Shown here one piece after another: positions 43,668 to 54,559 of a stretch of 64,000 nucleotides of DNA (its first letter is position 1; each line of letters opens with the position of its first letter). Origin of the DNA: Harringtonia aguacate (taxonomy: Eukaryota > Ascomycota > Sordariomycetes > Ophiostomatales > Ophiostomataceae); NCBI GenBank assembly GCA_014183095.1, contig JACCPH010000007.1, positions 806,001 through 870,000 on the forward strand. The letters run 5' to 3'. Position numbers and translations under genes: made by a program. Under the pieces are notes generated by a model that saw only the letters and a program-made list of their open reading frames with translations, had not been told where the DNA came from and did no database searches.

Positions 43668-44265
43668 GGAATGGGGTGCAAGACCTGGCTGGCCTTCTTA
43701 TCACGCAGCCTCTGACGAGGCGATAAAGCTGGTGGGCATGACGACGACTATTACCCGTGTTCAGGCTCCACAGCCTAGACCCACGCCCGAACAGGAATAG
43801 CAGCAGGAGCGCGGGAGAAGCCCACAGAAGCGCACAAGAACAGAACACAGGAGCATGAGGGCAGTCGTTTGCGACACCGCAGACGTAAGATACGAGTACA
43901 AGTAAGACGGACACAAAACGCATGGACTGCATTATTTCGGCTGTTCCTGACAGGGAAGCTGCAGGAACCAATCGGATGACAAACGCAGCAATCGCCTGTC
44001 ACATGTCACCTTTCCGGAAGGAGCGCATTAACGGTCATTAACGGGCATTGGCAGCTATCGATAAACCCTGCTGTAGTGCTGTGGTGCTGTGGAGCGAGCG
44101 GCTGTCAGCTCTCTATTTTTTTTTTTTCTGCCCGACACCGTTTTGCGAGTCTGCCCACCGCCTTTCTCTCCTCTTCGTCCGCCCAAGGAGAGCCCAAGCA
44201 AGCCTTGGCCCAGTTTGCTACTTGCACAGCAGGAAGACGCCGGTTGGTCGATCCATACTGGCAGA
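43668..44265. other. Divergent intergenic region, unknown protein / DUF1776
   Basis: 598 bp between the starts of the unknown secreted gene (-) and DUF1776 (+). It has a T-run at 44118-44129. No coding sequence is supportable. Confidence 0.45.
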
Positions 44266-46210
44266 ATGTCGGGCGACGAAACACCGTTCAAGGACGCGGT
44301 AAGTGATGATGGATGAGAGGGAAAATCGAAATAATAGGGGAAGAATTTCCCCAGAGTCGACCGTCCCGGAATCTCCCCAGAATCGACCATCAATCCTGTC
44401 GAAACTCTGCTGACAGCCCAGCTCGCGACCGTCTCGGCCGAGGTCCGCAAGTACGGCGGCGAGCTTGCCGAGTTTGTCGACGACAACTTTGACCGGGCGG
44501 CCGACCTCCTGCGCGAGCACCTGTCCCATGCGACATGGGTGCCCGAGACGGTGCGGACCCACCTGCCCAAGCCCCGGGTGCCGGCGACGAGCCGGCTGGC
44601 GGAGGAGACGGCCAACATGACGCTCTACGAGCGGGCGCAGGACTGGGTGGTGCGGCACAAGATCCTCATGGCCTTTGTGGGCCTGGTGGCGAGCACGCTG
44701 GCCTACCGGGGCATCCGCCGGGCCCGGTCGCTGCGCAAGTTCCGCCGGGCGCGGCGGGCCCGCAACGGCGCCCGCTGCGAGGTTGTCATCGTGGCCGCCT
44801 CGCCGTCGCTGCCGGTGACCCAGTCGCTGGCGCTGGACCTCGAGCGCCGCGGCTACGTCGTCTACGTCGTGTGCGGGTCGGCCGAGGAGGAGCAGGCCGT
44901 GCGGCAGATCTCGCGGCCGGATGTGCGGCCGCTGTCGATTGACATTACTGATGTTTGTCTCTCTCTCTCTCTCTCTCTTTCTATTCTTCTTCTTCGTTCT
45001 AACATCCCAGACCGCCACCGCCAGCGCCGCTCTCGACCGCTTCGCTCTCTACCTGCACGCTCCCCACGCCGCCGTCCCCGGCGCCCGCCGCAGCCACCTC
45101 ACCCTCACCGGCATCATCCTCATCCCCTCGCTCAGCTACCAGACCTCGCCCATTGCCACCATCCCGCCCGCCAACTTTGCCGACCTCTTCAACACCCACC
45201 TGCTGCACCCCATCCTCACCATCCAGGCCTTTCTGCCGCTGCTCACCGCCCGCACCGCACTGCAGCCGGGCGAGAAGCCACCGTCGCTGCTGTCGGCCGC
45301 GTCGTCGTCGCTGTCGCTGTCGCGGCTGGGCGGGGGGGCAGCTGCCGCTGCCGCCGCCGCCACCACCTCCACTCCCGGAAGCGGAGCTGCCGAGACGACA
45401 ACGCCGGCCCCGCCCGTCGAGCGCCTCCCCACCCCGCCCAAGGTGCTCGTGTTCACGCCGTCCATTGTGTCGTCGGTCAACCCGCCGTTCCACGCGCCCG
45501 AGTCGACCGTGTGCTCGGCCCTGTCGGCCTTCACCGAGGTGCTGGCCGCCGAGCTGCGGCCGCTGGCCATTCCGGTGACGCACATTCAGCTGGGCACCTT
45601 TGACTTTTCCGGCTTTGCCCCCGCCCGCAGCGTCACCCTGCAGCGGTTTCCGGGCAGTGGCGGCGGCCGGGGCAGCATCAGCGGCGGCGGCGGTGGCGGC
45701 GGTGGTCCACCGCCGGCCGTGGAGACGCTGGCGTGGTCGGAGCCGGCGCGGCACGTGTACGGGCGCAACTTTACGGCGCAGAGCACGTCGGCGCTGGGCA
45801 GCGGGCGGGCCATCCGGGGCCTGCGCGGCACGGCCATGCGCGACCTGCACCACGCCGTCTTTGACGTGCTGGACGGCTCGTGCACGCAGGCGGTGGTGCG
45901 CGTCGGCCTGGGCGCGGACCTCTACGGCTTTGTCGGCAGCTTTGTGCCGCGCAACCTCGTGGCCTGGATGATGGGCGTGCGCCGCGTCGACGACCTCGGC
46001 GTCCTCTACCAGCCGCCCTCGGTCGCCGCCGCCGCCAACGGCTCCGCCGTCTCCACCGTCTCCGCCGCCAGCGACACCTCCAACGCCTCCACCCCCTCCA
46101 CCGCCTCCTCCTCCACCGCCGGCCGCCGCAGCAGCAAGCGCGCCTCTGCGCCTCGCGACGAGTTTGTCGCCGTCCCCGAGGTCGCTGCCGAGTCGCACAT
46201 CTGGCGGTGA
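44266..46210 (+). CDS. DUF1776 family protein (SDR-like, membrane-anchored)
   Basis: Three exons (44266-44298, 44422-44952, 45011-46210) give 587 residues. Exon 1 encodes MSGDETPFKDA. The acceptor CCCAG at 44421 restores the frame into LATVSAEVRKYGGELAEFVDD. Exon 2 ends SIDITD before donor GTTTGT. A membrane-like segment lies at about 91-108 (ILMAFVGLVASTLAYRGI). After it, a Rossmann-type strand (CEVVIVAASPSLPVTQSLALDLERRGYVVYVVC) marks the short-chain-dehydrogenase-like DUF1776 domain, related to yeast YNL181W. The canonical SDR Gly-rich motif is degenerate here, so enzyme activity is doubtful. Several Ser/Ala/Gly repeats (about residues 285-320 and 400-410) are insertions, and the C-terminal tail is Ser/Thr-rich. 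Confidence 0.85.
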
Positions 46211-46675
46211 TTCTCTCTATCTCTCTCCCTCTCTCTCTCTTTGTCTCCCTCTCTCTCTACGATCTACGAACGCTACGACAGCACATGGCCAGCTCTCTTT
46301 CTCAGTCTCGCTCTTCTCCGGGGGCCAGCGCTTTGGAGCGTGCTTGATTTACGTGTCATGCTTATTATTTCTCCTCTCTCTTCTCTAATGTTGTGTCCTG
46401 TTTCCTTTTTCGTTTCTTTCTTGATCGAATGTATTCTGTTCTGCGTCTTTCGTTTGCCACCTTTTGGAAAAAGCCCATTTTCAAACTTTACAGCAAGTCC
46501 GTTCATTACTCTTCTCATTACGCATCCAGCAAGCACCATAGATCCATAGCGGCGGGCCACACTCTCTTACACACACATATTATATATATACATATACAGA
46601 AATAGACTGGGCGGAGGGTACCCATGCCGTTGTCTCGTCTCGTCTCGTCTCGTCTCGTCTCGGTCTTTTTTGATC
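46211..46675. other. Convergent intergenic region DUF1776 / YTH1
   Basis: 465 bp between two stop codons. It holds a CT-repeat block (46211-46260), a TATATATA stretch (46578-46592) and the GTCTC repeat at 46632. Confidence 0.45.
46632..46662. repeat. GTCTC pentanucleotide repeat
   Basis: Six perfect copies, 13 bp past the YTH1 stop codon, in its 3' UTR. Confidence 0.92.
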
Positions 46676-47641
46676 TCAGTAGCCCCGTCCTCGGAACTTG
46701 TGCCCGCCACCTGTGCCCCGTCCGCGCCACCCGCCGCCGCCACCGCCGCGGCCGCCACCGCGGCCGAATTTGTCCTTGTAGCCGCCACGGTGGTCCCACG
46801 ACCGCTCCCCGCCACCACGATCGTCGTCGACGCCGCTGTCGTCGTCCATGGGCGTGTCGCGGTCAAAGTCGGGGCCGCCGCCTCCGCCGCGGCCGGCGGC
46901 CTGGTCGGCGGCGTCTTGAGCAGCTTGGGCAGCGGCCGCATCGGCGGCAGCTTGGGCCGCCGCAGCAGCCGCGGCCAGCCCCGCTGCCGACGCGGGCACG
47001 ACGGCCACCGACGACCAGTGCGGGTGCGCGCCGGCCTTGCAGGCACGGCCGTCGGGGCAGAAGCCAGCGAGGTAGCAGGGGCAGAGGGTGCGGCGGACGT
47101 GTTTTTTGGGGCAGGCGGGACCCAGGACGCAGAAGCCGCGGTCGTCGTAGTCTGGGCAGGGGGGCAGCTTGCTGCGCGGGTCAATGTGCAGGTAGAGGCA
47201 CTCGTCGCCGTTGCTGCAGTAGCCGTTGCGCAGGAAAAAGTTGCACTCGGGCATCTTGCGCAGGTTGTACTCGTGCAAGAACTCGCAGCCCTCGCCCTTT
47301 TTGCACAGGCCGCGCAGCCAGTGCTTGCACACCAGACTGTTGAAACCGCCGCCGCCGCCGCCGCCGCCCTCACGGTCGCGTCCGCCGCTCCCGTTCGACA
47401 TGTGTCGGTCCGGACACCGCGTTCCCAGCGGGCAGTGGCCCGCGCTGTATGCTTTGCAGATCGGCCGGTCCGCCGGCAGCCCGTGGTGATATGTCGTCTG
47501 GAGAAACGGCGTAAAGGCAAACGAGTAGGACGCGCGGGCGTGCGAGAGCATCGCCGTCGCCAGGCGGCCTTCGGTCGTCGTCGCTGTCGGCGTGCTGTCG
47601 ACGGCTCGGCCGTCGGCCATCGTCTGCGTGGCCGTGGCCAT
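46676..47641 (-). CDS. YTH1: CCCH zinc-finger mRNA 3'-end-processing protein (YTH1 / CPSF30)
   Basis: A single exon of 321 residues. Five tandem CCCH fingers follow the family-typical FAFTPFLQTTYHHGLP segment: CKAYSAGHCPLGTRCPDRH, CKHWLRGLCKKGEGCEFLH, CNFFLRNGYCSNGDECLYLH, CPDYDDRGFCVLGPACPKKH and CPCYLAGFCPDGRACKAGAH. This is a core subunit of the cleavage and polyadenylation factor, and it recognises the AAUAAA-type signal through fingers 2-3. A Gly-rich insertion lies between fingers 1 and 2. A long Ala/Gln stretch and an RGG-like Gly/Arg C-terminus (RGGGRGGGGGGWRGRG) form the tail. I start at the ATG at 47641, because the in-frame Met 25 codons earlier adds an unrelated leader. Confidence 0.93.
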   Translation of the reverse strand: MATATQTMADGRAVDSTPTATTTEGRLATAMLSHARASYSFAFTPFLQTTYHHGLPADRPICKAYSAGHCPLGTRCPDRHMSNGSGGRDREGGGGGGGGFNSLVCKHWLRGLCKKGEGCEFLHEYNLRKMPECNFFLRNGYCSNGDECLYLHIDPRSKLPPCPDYDDRGFCVLGPACPKKHVRRTLCPCYLAGFCPDGRACKAGAHPHWSSVAVVPASAAGLAAAAAAAQAAADAAAAQAAQDAADQAAGRGGGGGPDFDRDTPMDDDSGVDDDRGGGERSWDHRGGYKDKFGRGGGRGGGGGGWRGRGTGGGHKFRGRGY

Positions 47642-48359
47642 ATTTGGTTGTGTCGCGCAGTTCACTTTCGGCAGCAGTCGCTGTGTCGTCTCTCGCGACC
47701 CTCTGGGTTGTAGCATAAATAAATTAGCAAAGCTCCTCTCGAGCCTGGCTGGAGCTCGGTTTTAGTGGACGCCTTATTACATAAGCAATATATGTACCTG
47801 TACGCCCTCTCCCCCTCTCCCTTGTCTGACACCACGCCCTCTTTCCTACGCGACCCTTGCTATATACATTTATCTCATTCGTTACTATTACATTATCAAT
47901 TCTATCCTCGGCTCGGTATCCCCCGGTGCACCATGTGCAGCCGCAGCACGCTGCTGTGCAGAACTGGATGCTGTCCGCCTGTTCCAAACACGGATGCTGG
48001 CCACGGCCATCATGGCCGTGGCCGTGACCACGCACGCGTGCCAAAAAATCTACATCTCTCGATCGAGGACGACAAGTGCAGCCTCGGCTGGGCTTGGCAT
48101 GCTGCTGGTGCGACGGCCGGCAGCCCGGCTGGGCTGCGGCGTGTGTCTCTCTCTGTCTCTTCGGCCGACACGGCGGGGCGTGTGCTTCGCAGCGAAAGCG
48201 TGACGAGACGGACTGTGTGAGCGGGTCCAGTCTGGCAGACTGGACGGGACTGAACGGCCTGAGGAGTCGTGGGCCGGACGGCAAGTCCTGAGGGACTCGA
48301 ACAGCTTGTTGCCGCTGCCGCTCGGCTACCGACCAGTGGCCGCTCGTCCCACGCCTGGA
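47642..48359. other. Intergenic region YTH1 / LaeA-like gene 2
   Basis: 718 bp without a gene. A tRNA-like TAGCCGAGCGG...GTTCGAGTCCC pair occurs on the minus strand at 48293-48329, but the spacing is too short for a tRNA. Confidence 0.45.
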
Positions 48360-49651
48360 TCACCGGACCGGCTTCTGGGCATACCAAAAGTAAAAGTGAA
48401 AGTGCCGGTGGATCGAGTTGTCCTCGATGCTCTGCTTCACCTTGGCCAGCCACACCTCCTGCTGCAGCTTGGTCAAGCCCAGCTCGCCAATGGGCCGCGC
48501 CATGACGCCCGGGATCACCTCGAGCACGGCCGTCTTGAGGTAGTAGCCGAGGATGCGCATGTGCTTGTCCCGCGGCCACACCCCCAGCGGGATCTTCTTC
48601 TTGATCAGCTGGATGTTGGTGAAGCCGGCGCGCTGCAGCGGGCCGCGCATGGCCCGTGCCTTGTCGTGGTTCATGCCGTGCAGCTCAAACGCCTCGCGCA
48701 GCAGCCCATAGAAGCCGTCCACCGGGTCGTCCTTTTTCATGGTGCCGTCGTCGCAGAACGGCTGGGCGTGGAGCTCTTGGAACTCAATCCAGCCGCCGGG
48801 CTTGAGGTGTCTGGGGGGTCAGTCGGAGAGAGAGGGAGAGAGAGGGGGAGTGTGTGTGTGTGTGTGTGTGTGTGTGAGGGAGAGAGACAGATGGAGTGCG
48901 AGACAAAAGAGGGCAGGCGAGAGGCGCACTCAAAGGTGGTCTTGATGACTTCGTCGGTGTGGGCAATCAAGCCGGCTATCTGGCGGAAGTGGGCATAGTC
49001 CCAGTCGGAACCGTTGGCCCACTCGGCCTCGCAGTCGTCGATGATGAAGCGCACGTTTTCGGGAAGCCACTCTGGCTGGATGGGCGAGAGATCGGTGCCG
49101 AGGATCTGCGCGTTGGGGAACTTGTCGCCCACTGTGGTGGTCAGCTTGTGCTTGGGCAGATGGACGTGGCCGAGGCAACGCACTTTCTATGGCCCATATT
49201 CCTGCAGCAGCCGTCAGCATGTCAGCATCAGTCGTCAGCATCAGCCGTCAGTCTTCTTGGGGGGGCATACCCGTCCCGGTGCCAATGTCGATAATCTTCT
49301 TCGGATCGTCGCCGATCGGGGCGTAGTACAGCTTGCCGTCCTAGTTGCAGTTAGCGACTGGATAGCGACGACCACACAGGCCTGATCACCGACCGTTAGC
49401 TCCGTCATCATGCTGTGTTTCATGTCTTCCCGCATCTGCTCCGTGTCGTCGTTGGGAAGGGGGTAGCGGCCCGACTGGTACAGGTGATAGCGGCGGCCGT
49501 TCTGGTAGACATGCTCCCACCTGTCCCCCGACCGGGGCGGCAGGCTGAGGCTGTCCCAGTCCTCGACGGGATCAAAGTCGGACCTCGACGGGCTGTTGGC
49601 CTCTATGGGCGTGCTGCTGGACTGGCCGGACGACGTGGACGCCATATTCAT
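48360..49651 (-). CDS. LaeA-like SAM-dependent methyltransferase 2
   Basis: Five exons (49651-49394, 49340-49271, 49201-49184, 49131-48930, 48810-48360) give 332 residues. Exon 3 is 18 nt and encodes the GIWAIE end of the SAM motif. The joined protein reads QNGRRYHLYQSGRYPLPNDD, DGKLYYAPIGDDP, IIDIGTGTGIWAIEMGDKFP, LGTDLSPIQPEWLPENV, FIIDDCE and HLKPGGWIEFQE, so the class I methyltransferase core is complete. The acceptor substrate is unknown; relatives act in secondary-metabolism control or natural-product methylation. The first donor, GTCGGT, is atypical but is the only phase-0 choice that gives TELT-DGKL. The start at 49651 has another ATG two codons later. No intron position matches LaeA-like gene 1. 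Intron 4 has a 26-nt TG repeat. Confidence 0.88.
48851..48876. repeat. (TG)13 microsatellite in intron of LaeA-like gene 2
   Basis: Thirteen TG dinucleotides within the fourth intron (48811-48929), flanked by GA-rich runs. Confidence 0.95.
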
Positions 49652-49787
49652 GGCGATGGGCAAAACAGTTGTAAGACGCCGGCCGGCCGTTGTGGACGAT
49701 GAGACGACGAGGTGGTGCAGACGAAATGATGCAGACGATGTAGACGGTGTAGAAGGCAGAGACAGACAACGAAGACAGTAAAGGCAA

Positions 49788-49876
49788 CGCAGACAAGCAG
49801 ACGCAGACACGCAGACAAGCACGCAGACACGCTGACAAACACGCAGACACGCAGACAAGCACGCAGACACGCAGAC
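49788..49876. repeat. GCAGACACGCAGACAAGCAC minisatellite upstream of LaeA-like gene 2
   Basis: About 90 bp of imperfect 8-20-bp units built from CGCAGACA/AGCAC, lying 137-225 bp upstream of the methyltransferase start in its promoter or 5' UTR. Confidence 0.85.
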
Positions 49877-52285
49877 GATGCCAGCGAGAGCCTGCTCACA
49901 GGGCACTTCCGTCTTGACGCCGTACGGGAAAGACGTAGTCGAAGCTGTTGGGATCAGCAAGTGGTAAGATACCGGCTGGGCGGGCAGGCAATCGGGAACC
50001 GAGACTACTAGGACGGGAGGCATGGGTATTATTATATGAAATGGAAATACTCCAATCCTATCTATGTACGAGTAATACTCCGTGACAGGGAAGGTGCCCC
50101 CCTCTCCCTCTCCCCTCCCCAGTACCCCAGGGCCACCTGGCAGCTGCACCGGAGTATTCCAGCCAGCCAATACGACAAGGGCCTTGTTCGGGGCCCTGGG
50201 TCTATGCCACACTTTGTATATGTGTCTCGGAGGGCGGCGGAGCACGCTGGTGAAAAAAAAAAGGTTGCCTGGAAGGGACATGCCGAGCCAGAGGGGGGTG
50301 TCAGGCCAAGCAGCGCAGACTGGCAGTCGTGCCAATAGTCTGGGTCGCTGACTCGCTCATTCCCCTCACCACCATCGCTTGCCCCCCCCCCCCTTGCTCT
50401 TTCCGTCTCCTAACCTTCTCCACACTTTACGTTTTGGGGGCCACCGAGCCACTGGGCTGTCCACCATGGTCTCTGTTTTACGGCCCTTTTCTTTCTTTCT
50501 TTTTTCCTTCCATTTTTCTTTTTTCGTTTTTCTTTTTCTTTTTTATTTTTAAAAAAGGTAAAAAAAATTATTAACTTCCTTCTTCCTCTTTTCTTTTTTC
50601 GGGGCCTGCCGGCTATTGTGTTTTGCGCTTCTTCCATGGCCCGGTGAACACGAACCACGTCACGGCACCCCAGAGTGCTCCAAGCCGCTACTCCCGGACC
50701 ACGCCAGCCATGCCGCTTCTGCAGCCTGGCGCTAGCTGGTGGGTGGTGCACAGCGTGCAGGTCGCTGGTGCTCATCTGTGCTGCTCGTGTCAATCCTCGT
50801 TATGCTCGTTATACTCGTCCTCGCCCATGCTTTGACCACAACGGCATAGTGCCGGTGTTATGGTTATCCGACTTGTCACTCACTGGAGCCGACCAGCAGC
50901 TGCTACTAGTCTCTAGTACATAGTATACTACAACCACCAAGCTCTCCACGGAGCATCTCCTCCATGCGAGCGTCCAGACAAGTCCAGATTTAGAAATCGA
51001 AACTCCGAATCCGTCCACGGGCATTTTTTGCCACTGCTACGATAAAAAAAAAGAAAAAAAGGAACCATGCGGTGAGAGGTCCTCCTTCCCTCCAGACCCC
51101 CTCCCCCCCCTCCTCCTCTCTCCCCCCTCTCCCCACCAGTGCCGTTTCAAGCTTGCTTCTGCTTCTGCGTCTCCCCCTTCTCCCTCTTCTGAATGGTGGG
51201 TAGCAGCCGCAGAGGGGTTTGAGGCCGACCAGCCATTTGGAGGCCAGCCATTTGCCGTGAACTTTGCATCTTACATACACGAGAGAACCGCATTGTCTGA
51301 CTGACGTCGTGATTGTTGCTGCTTTGCTGCTCTCGTCCTTGCATCGCCAAGGGCCTCGTCGCTCTTTCCCACTTTCTTTATCAGTGGATTCCTCCGCCCG
51401 CGCCAGTGCGATGCAACCGTGGGGAGCGCGCGCCGGCACGGCATTTCTTGTAGCGGCTCTGGCGCCTGCTGGAGAAGCAGTGTGGGCAAAGTAGACAAAA
51501 GGCATGCACGATGCCAGATGTGGACGAACTCGGAAAAAAAAAGCTGGAAAAAGCTGGTAAAAGCTGGTAAAAGCGGGCAAATTGCTATCTCTCTCCCTGC
51601 AGGGAATCTTTCCTCCTCCCAAGGGTTCCAGGCTCGCGGTCTCAGGTCATGTCGCACACAACACTGCTTGTCTGTCAGACATTTCCTGCGTGCTACAGTG
51701 GGTGGGTGTGTTTTGTTTTGCTCGTACAAATAATACAAACATTTTGTACTTGTATGTCATATTTGTCCGAATTGCAACCTACAAATACGCACCAAACGGC
51801 TGCAGCTGCAGCCCACTTTCAGGGCCCTTTTTCTGTGCCGCTCGCTCTCGTTTCCACTGGCTGCGACCCAAGATTCGGCATCGCTCTGTCGTCCCCCTCG
51901 CTCCTTTCGCGCCTGACCCCGACCCCGTCGACCCTGCCGAGGTGGACTGATCTGTAACGGCTTTTTTCTTCTTTACAACCCTGGGACGTTTGACGGCTAC
52001 ACGGTTAACCAGGAGCATATCTCTTGCATGGAGCACACCGCATGATTGACGCAACCAGAGCCGGCAAGATATTGTCTTGTTATTGAGGTCCGGGAGGGGG
52101 GGGGGAGACAAGTGTCTACGAGCATTTGTAAACAGTGGCTACGGCGGCGATCTTTGCTCTCTCTCGCTCGCTCGCTCGCCCGCTTGCTCGCCCGCTCTCC
52201 AGCCTTCTGTTGCAGGCTTGCAACGGTGCCTCTGCATGCTTACAGCAGCCAAGAATAGCCGCAGTGCTACTGTGTTTGGCAGCTG

Positions 52286-52356
52286 ACGAGGGGGCTAGTC
52301 CTCAAAAGCTAGCCCTCGAGCACGGGAGCCCTCGAGGCTGGCCCTCGAGGCTAGCT
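52286..52356. repeat. Nested inverted repeats (GCTAGCCCTCGAG / CTCGAGGCTAGC)
   Basis: Left arm GCTAGCCCTCGAG at 52308-52320 pairs, with one bulged base, with CTCGAGGCTAGC at 52344-52355. A further GAGGGGGCTAG (52288-52298) can pair with the left arm's CTAGCCCTC. CCCTCGAG occurs three times. Strong hairpins are possible on either strand. Confidence 0.75.
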
Positions 52357-53098
52357 CCATGGGACGGACGGGGGACCTCGGGGACGCTTTTGCTAATTCC
52401 GAACAGACCTGCAGGGCGATGCGGTGTGGACGCCACAACTGCTCATCATGGACGGGGGGGTGCTGTGTAAGGGACGGCACAATCGCTCAATCGCTCAATC
52501 GCTGACGCCTCTCGTTCGATTCGACAAGGCTCACCTCGGAGGTTGCGCCGTACGCGGGCAGGCAACGGCCCAGGATGGAGCCCTCATGACGGGAAATTCC
52601 ATGACTTGCCTGCACGAGTCTATCAGTCCGGCGGCTCCACTGGCTGGTGGTCCTGGGATCTTTTTTCTTTCTTTCTTTTTTTAATTATTTTTCTTTCTTT
52701 TTCTTTCATTTTTCGCATCCCAATCCTGGGTTCTCTTCATATTTTCTTTTTCCCTGCCACACGGAGTTGCATTGCTCGCGTAGCGAGCAACTATGGCTCA
52801 AGAGCGCTTTGGTAGCACTCGTTCTTGCAACGCTCCACCACCACGCCAGATGCCTCGGGCCGTATGCTCGTATTGCTATGTATATATGTACATACGTACT
52901 CGGTATTCCCCATTTCCCCTCTTATACACAGCACGCTCGACATCGGGCGCTCAGACCAAAGTGACGGTGAGCCATGGAGAGAGGTGAGGGTCAGACCGAC
53001 GGGACCCGTTGCGTGTGCCCCATGTATTTTGCCCCTCTGGCCACGAGATCGCCCGGGCTGGCCGCCACGTTCTGAGCGATCCAGATGCATAAGGCCGC

Positions 53099-53147
53099 GA
53101 TGGGCAATGAGCGATGGGCAATGGGGGATGGGCGATGGACGATGGAC
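53099..53147. repeat. GATGGGCAATG-type tandem repeat
   Basis: About five imperfect copies (GATGGGCAATG, GATGGGCGATG, GACGATGG) in the gene-free region. Confidence 0.8.
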
Positions 53148-53923
53148 AGGCTTAGCAGCCCGCCAACCCCCTCCCCCCCCCCAGCTTCAAAGCCGAACCC
53201 ATTGGACGGCTGCTGCCCATTGTTCCCCAAACGGACAACGACCCCCCCCCCCCCCCCCTCCCCTCCCCTTCCCTCTCCTCAGATATGCCGGAGTGGGGAG
53301 CAGGTCAGCTGCTGCGACATGGCACAGATACGGGCTACGGCATTGCGGTATGCGATATGCGATAGCGCCTACGCAGGTTGCAACGCCGTGCGGTCCTGCG
53401 CTGCTCTTGAAGCTTGTTGATACCAGCGTCCGATGCGCAGCTGGGAAAGCAACCCACCAAAAAAAACGCAAGATACCACCATTCCACATACAGCACAGCT
53501 GTCACCGGCGTGCCACAAATGCTGTGTCTGGTTATCATCATCTCACTTCGTCCTATCTTGCCTTCCCCTCGTCTGTTGCCCCCTTCCTCCCCGTCGTCTC
53601 CCTGCCATCCCCTTGTCGGCTCCCCGTCATCCAATCTCCCTATTCCCCGTATCCCCCCCTATTCTCCCCTCCAATCCCCATCCCCTCCTCTCTCCTCTTC
53701 TTCCTTCACCGCATGTGAAGGGGAGGCTCCACTCCAGGTCGGGGTGCAGATGGGCTCTCTCTCTCGGACGGATCGATACTTGCGCAGAGGCTTTGCACAC
53801 CTCCACCGCGCTTTCGGGTGCATCGGCATCGCGATGCACCACACCCGCTCGTCTGCTTGCTGTCATGTCTATCATGCGATACGTACTGATGCAAGCATGC
53901 ACGCACGCTCGCATGCACGCACG

Positions 53924-53924
<1 letters not shown>

Positions 53925-53954
<30 letters not shown>
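53925..53954. repeat. (AC)15 microsatellite
   Basis: Fifteen AC dinucleotides, preceded by an ACGC-rich stretch. Confidence 0.93.
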
Positions 53955-53955
<1 letters not shown>

Positions 53956-54559
53956 GCAGCACTGACCATGCCGATTCTTGCGTCGTATGAGCCGTGGTCC
54001 CCCCACGCCACCCAGCATATACGCATACGCTCCGTAGTACTCGTAACCCATTCCCCGTACGGCACGTGTAAGGCTCTGACGCGCGGGGTCCGTCCTCTGA
54101 TGACTGGACTGGCTCGCTTCGGACGCAGGCTTCTCGCTGTGGAACCGCTGTCAACTGCCAAGAGGTCGTTGTATTGCTCTTTTCTGACCTGAACATTATT
54201 GCAAAAAGGGAGGAAAAAAAAGAAGAGGTAAATACAAAAAAAAAAAAACACACTTGCAAGAACATGCCGATAGCCTATGGTGACATTCTGGTTGTATGTG
54301 TTTTTCTGGCGTGTTGCGCAGAGATTCTTCCGCGCACGCACGCACACTATGCGTCCTTTGAGAAGACTCTGCTCTGTTGCGGCCTTCTAATCGAACACTC
54401 CTCTCCTCCTCCCTTCCTCGCGCTGCAAAAGAAACAGTACCGTCAATCTATGGTTCGGCTGCTGCGCGCTCCATGACCGGTTTCCGCTTTCCCGTTTTTT
54501 CCGTTGCCCAGACTCCGTCCTTCCCCCCCCCCTTCTCGAATCGTGTCGAATCCTTACGC

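Larger units (their letters stand above)
49652..54559. other. 4.9-kb gene-free region
   Basis: The longest stretch without a supportable gene. Open frames reach 297 codons (52825-53718) but consist of Pro/Ser/His-rich translation of low-complexity DNA on several overlapping frames, with no domain. It contains T-rich and A-rich blocks (50466-50575, 51040-51062, 52664-52715), C-runs (53243-53259), a GATGGGC-type repeat, an AC microsatellite and nested inverted repeats at 52286-52356. It lies upstream of LaeA-like gene 2 and downstream of SDH4, both on the minus strand. Confidence 0.6.

Noticed and set aside
46211..46260. CT-repeat block after DUF1776 as a coding extension
   Set aside because: The DUF1776 stop at 46210 precedes it. 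The overlapping frames read only simple Ser/Leu repeats.
48293..48329. tRNA-like A-box and B-box on the minus strand (TAGCCGAGCGG ... GTTCGAGTCCC)
   Set aside because: Only about 16 nt separate the two boxes. A tRNA needs about 30 or more, and no anticodon arm or acceptor stem can be formed.
52825..53718. 297-codon open frame in the gene-free region
   Set aside because: The translation is low-complexity Pro/Ser/His with the frame spanning a poly-C run, a GATGGGC repeat and TCC-rich DNA. Comparable overlapping frames exist on other frames and there is no domain.
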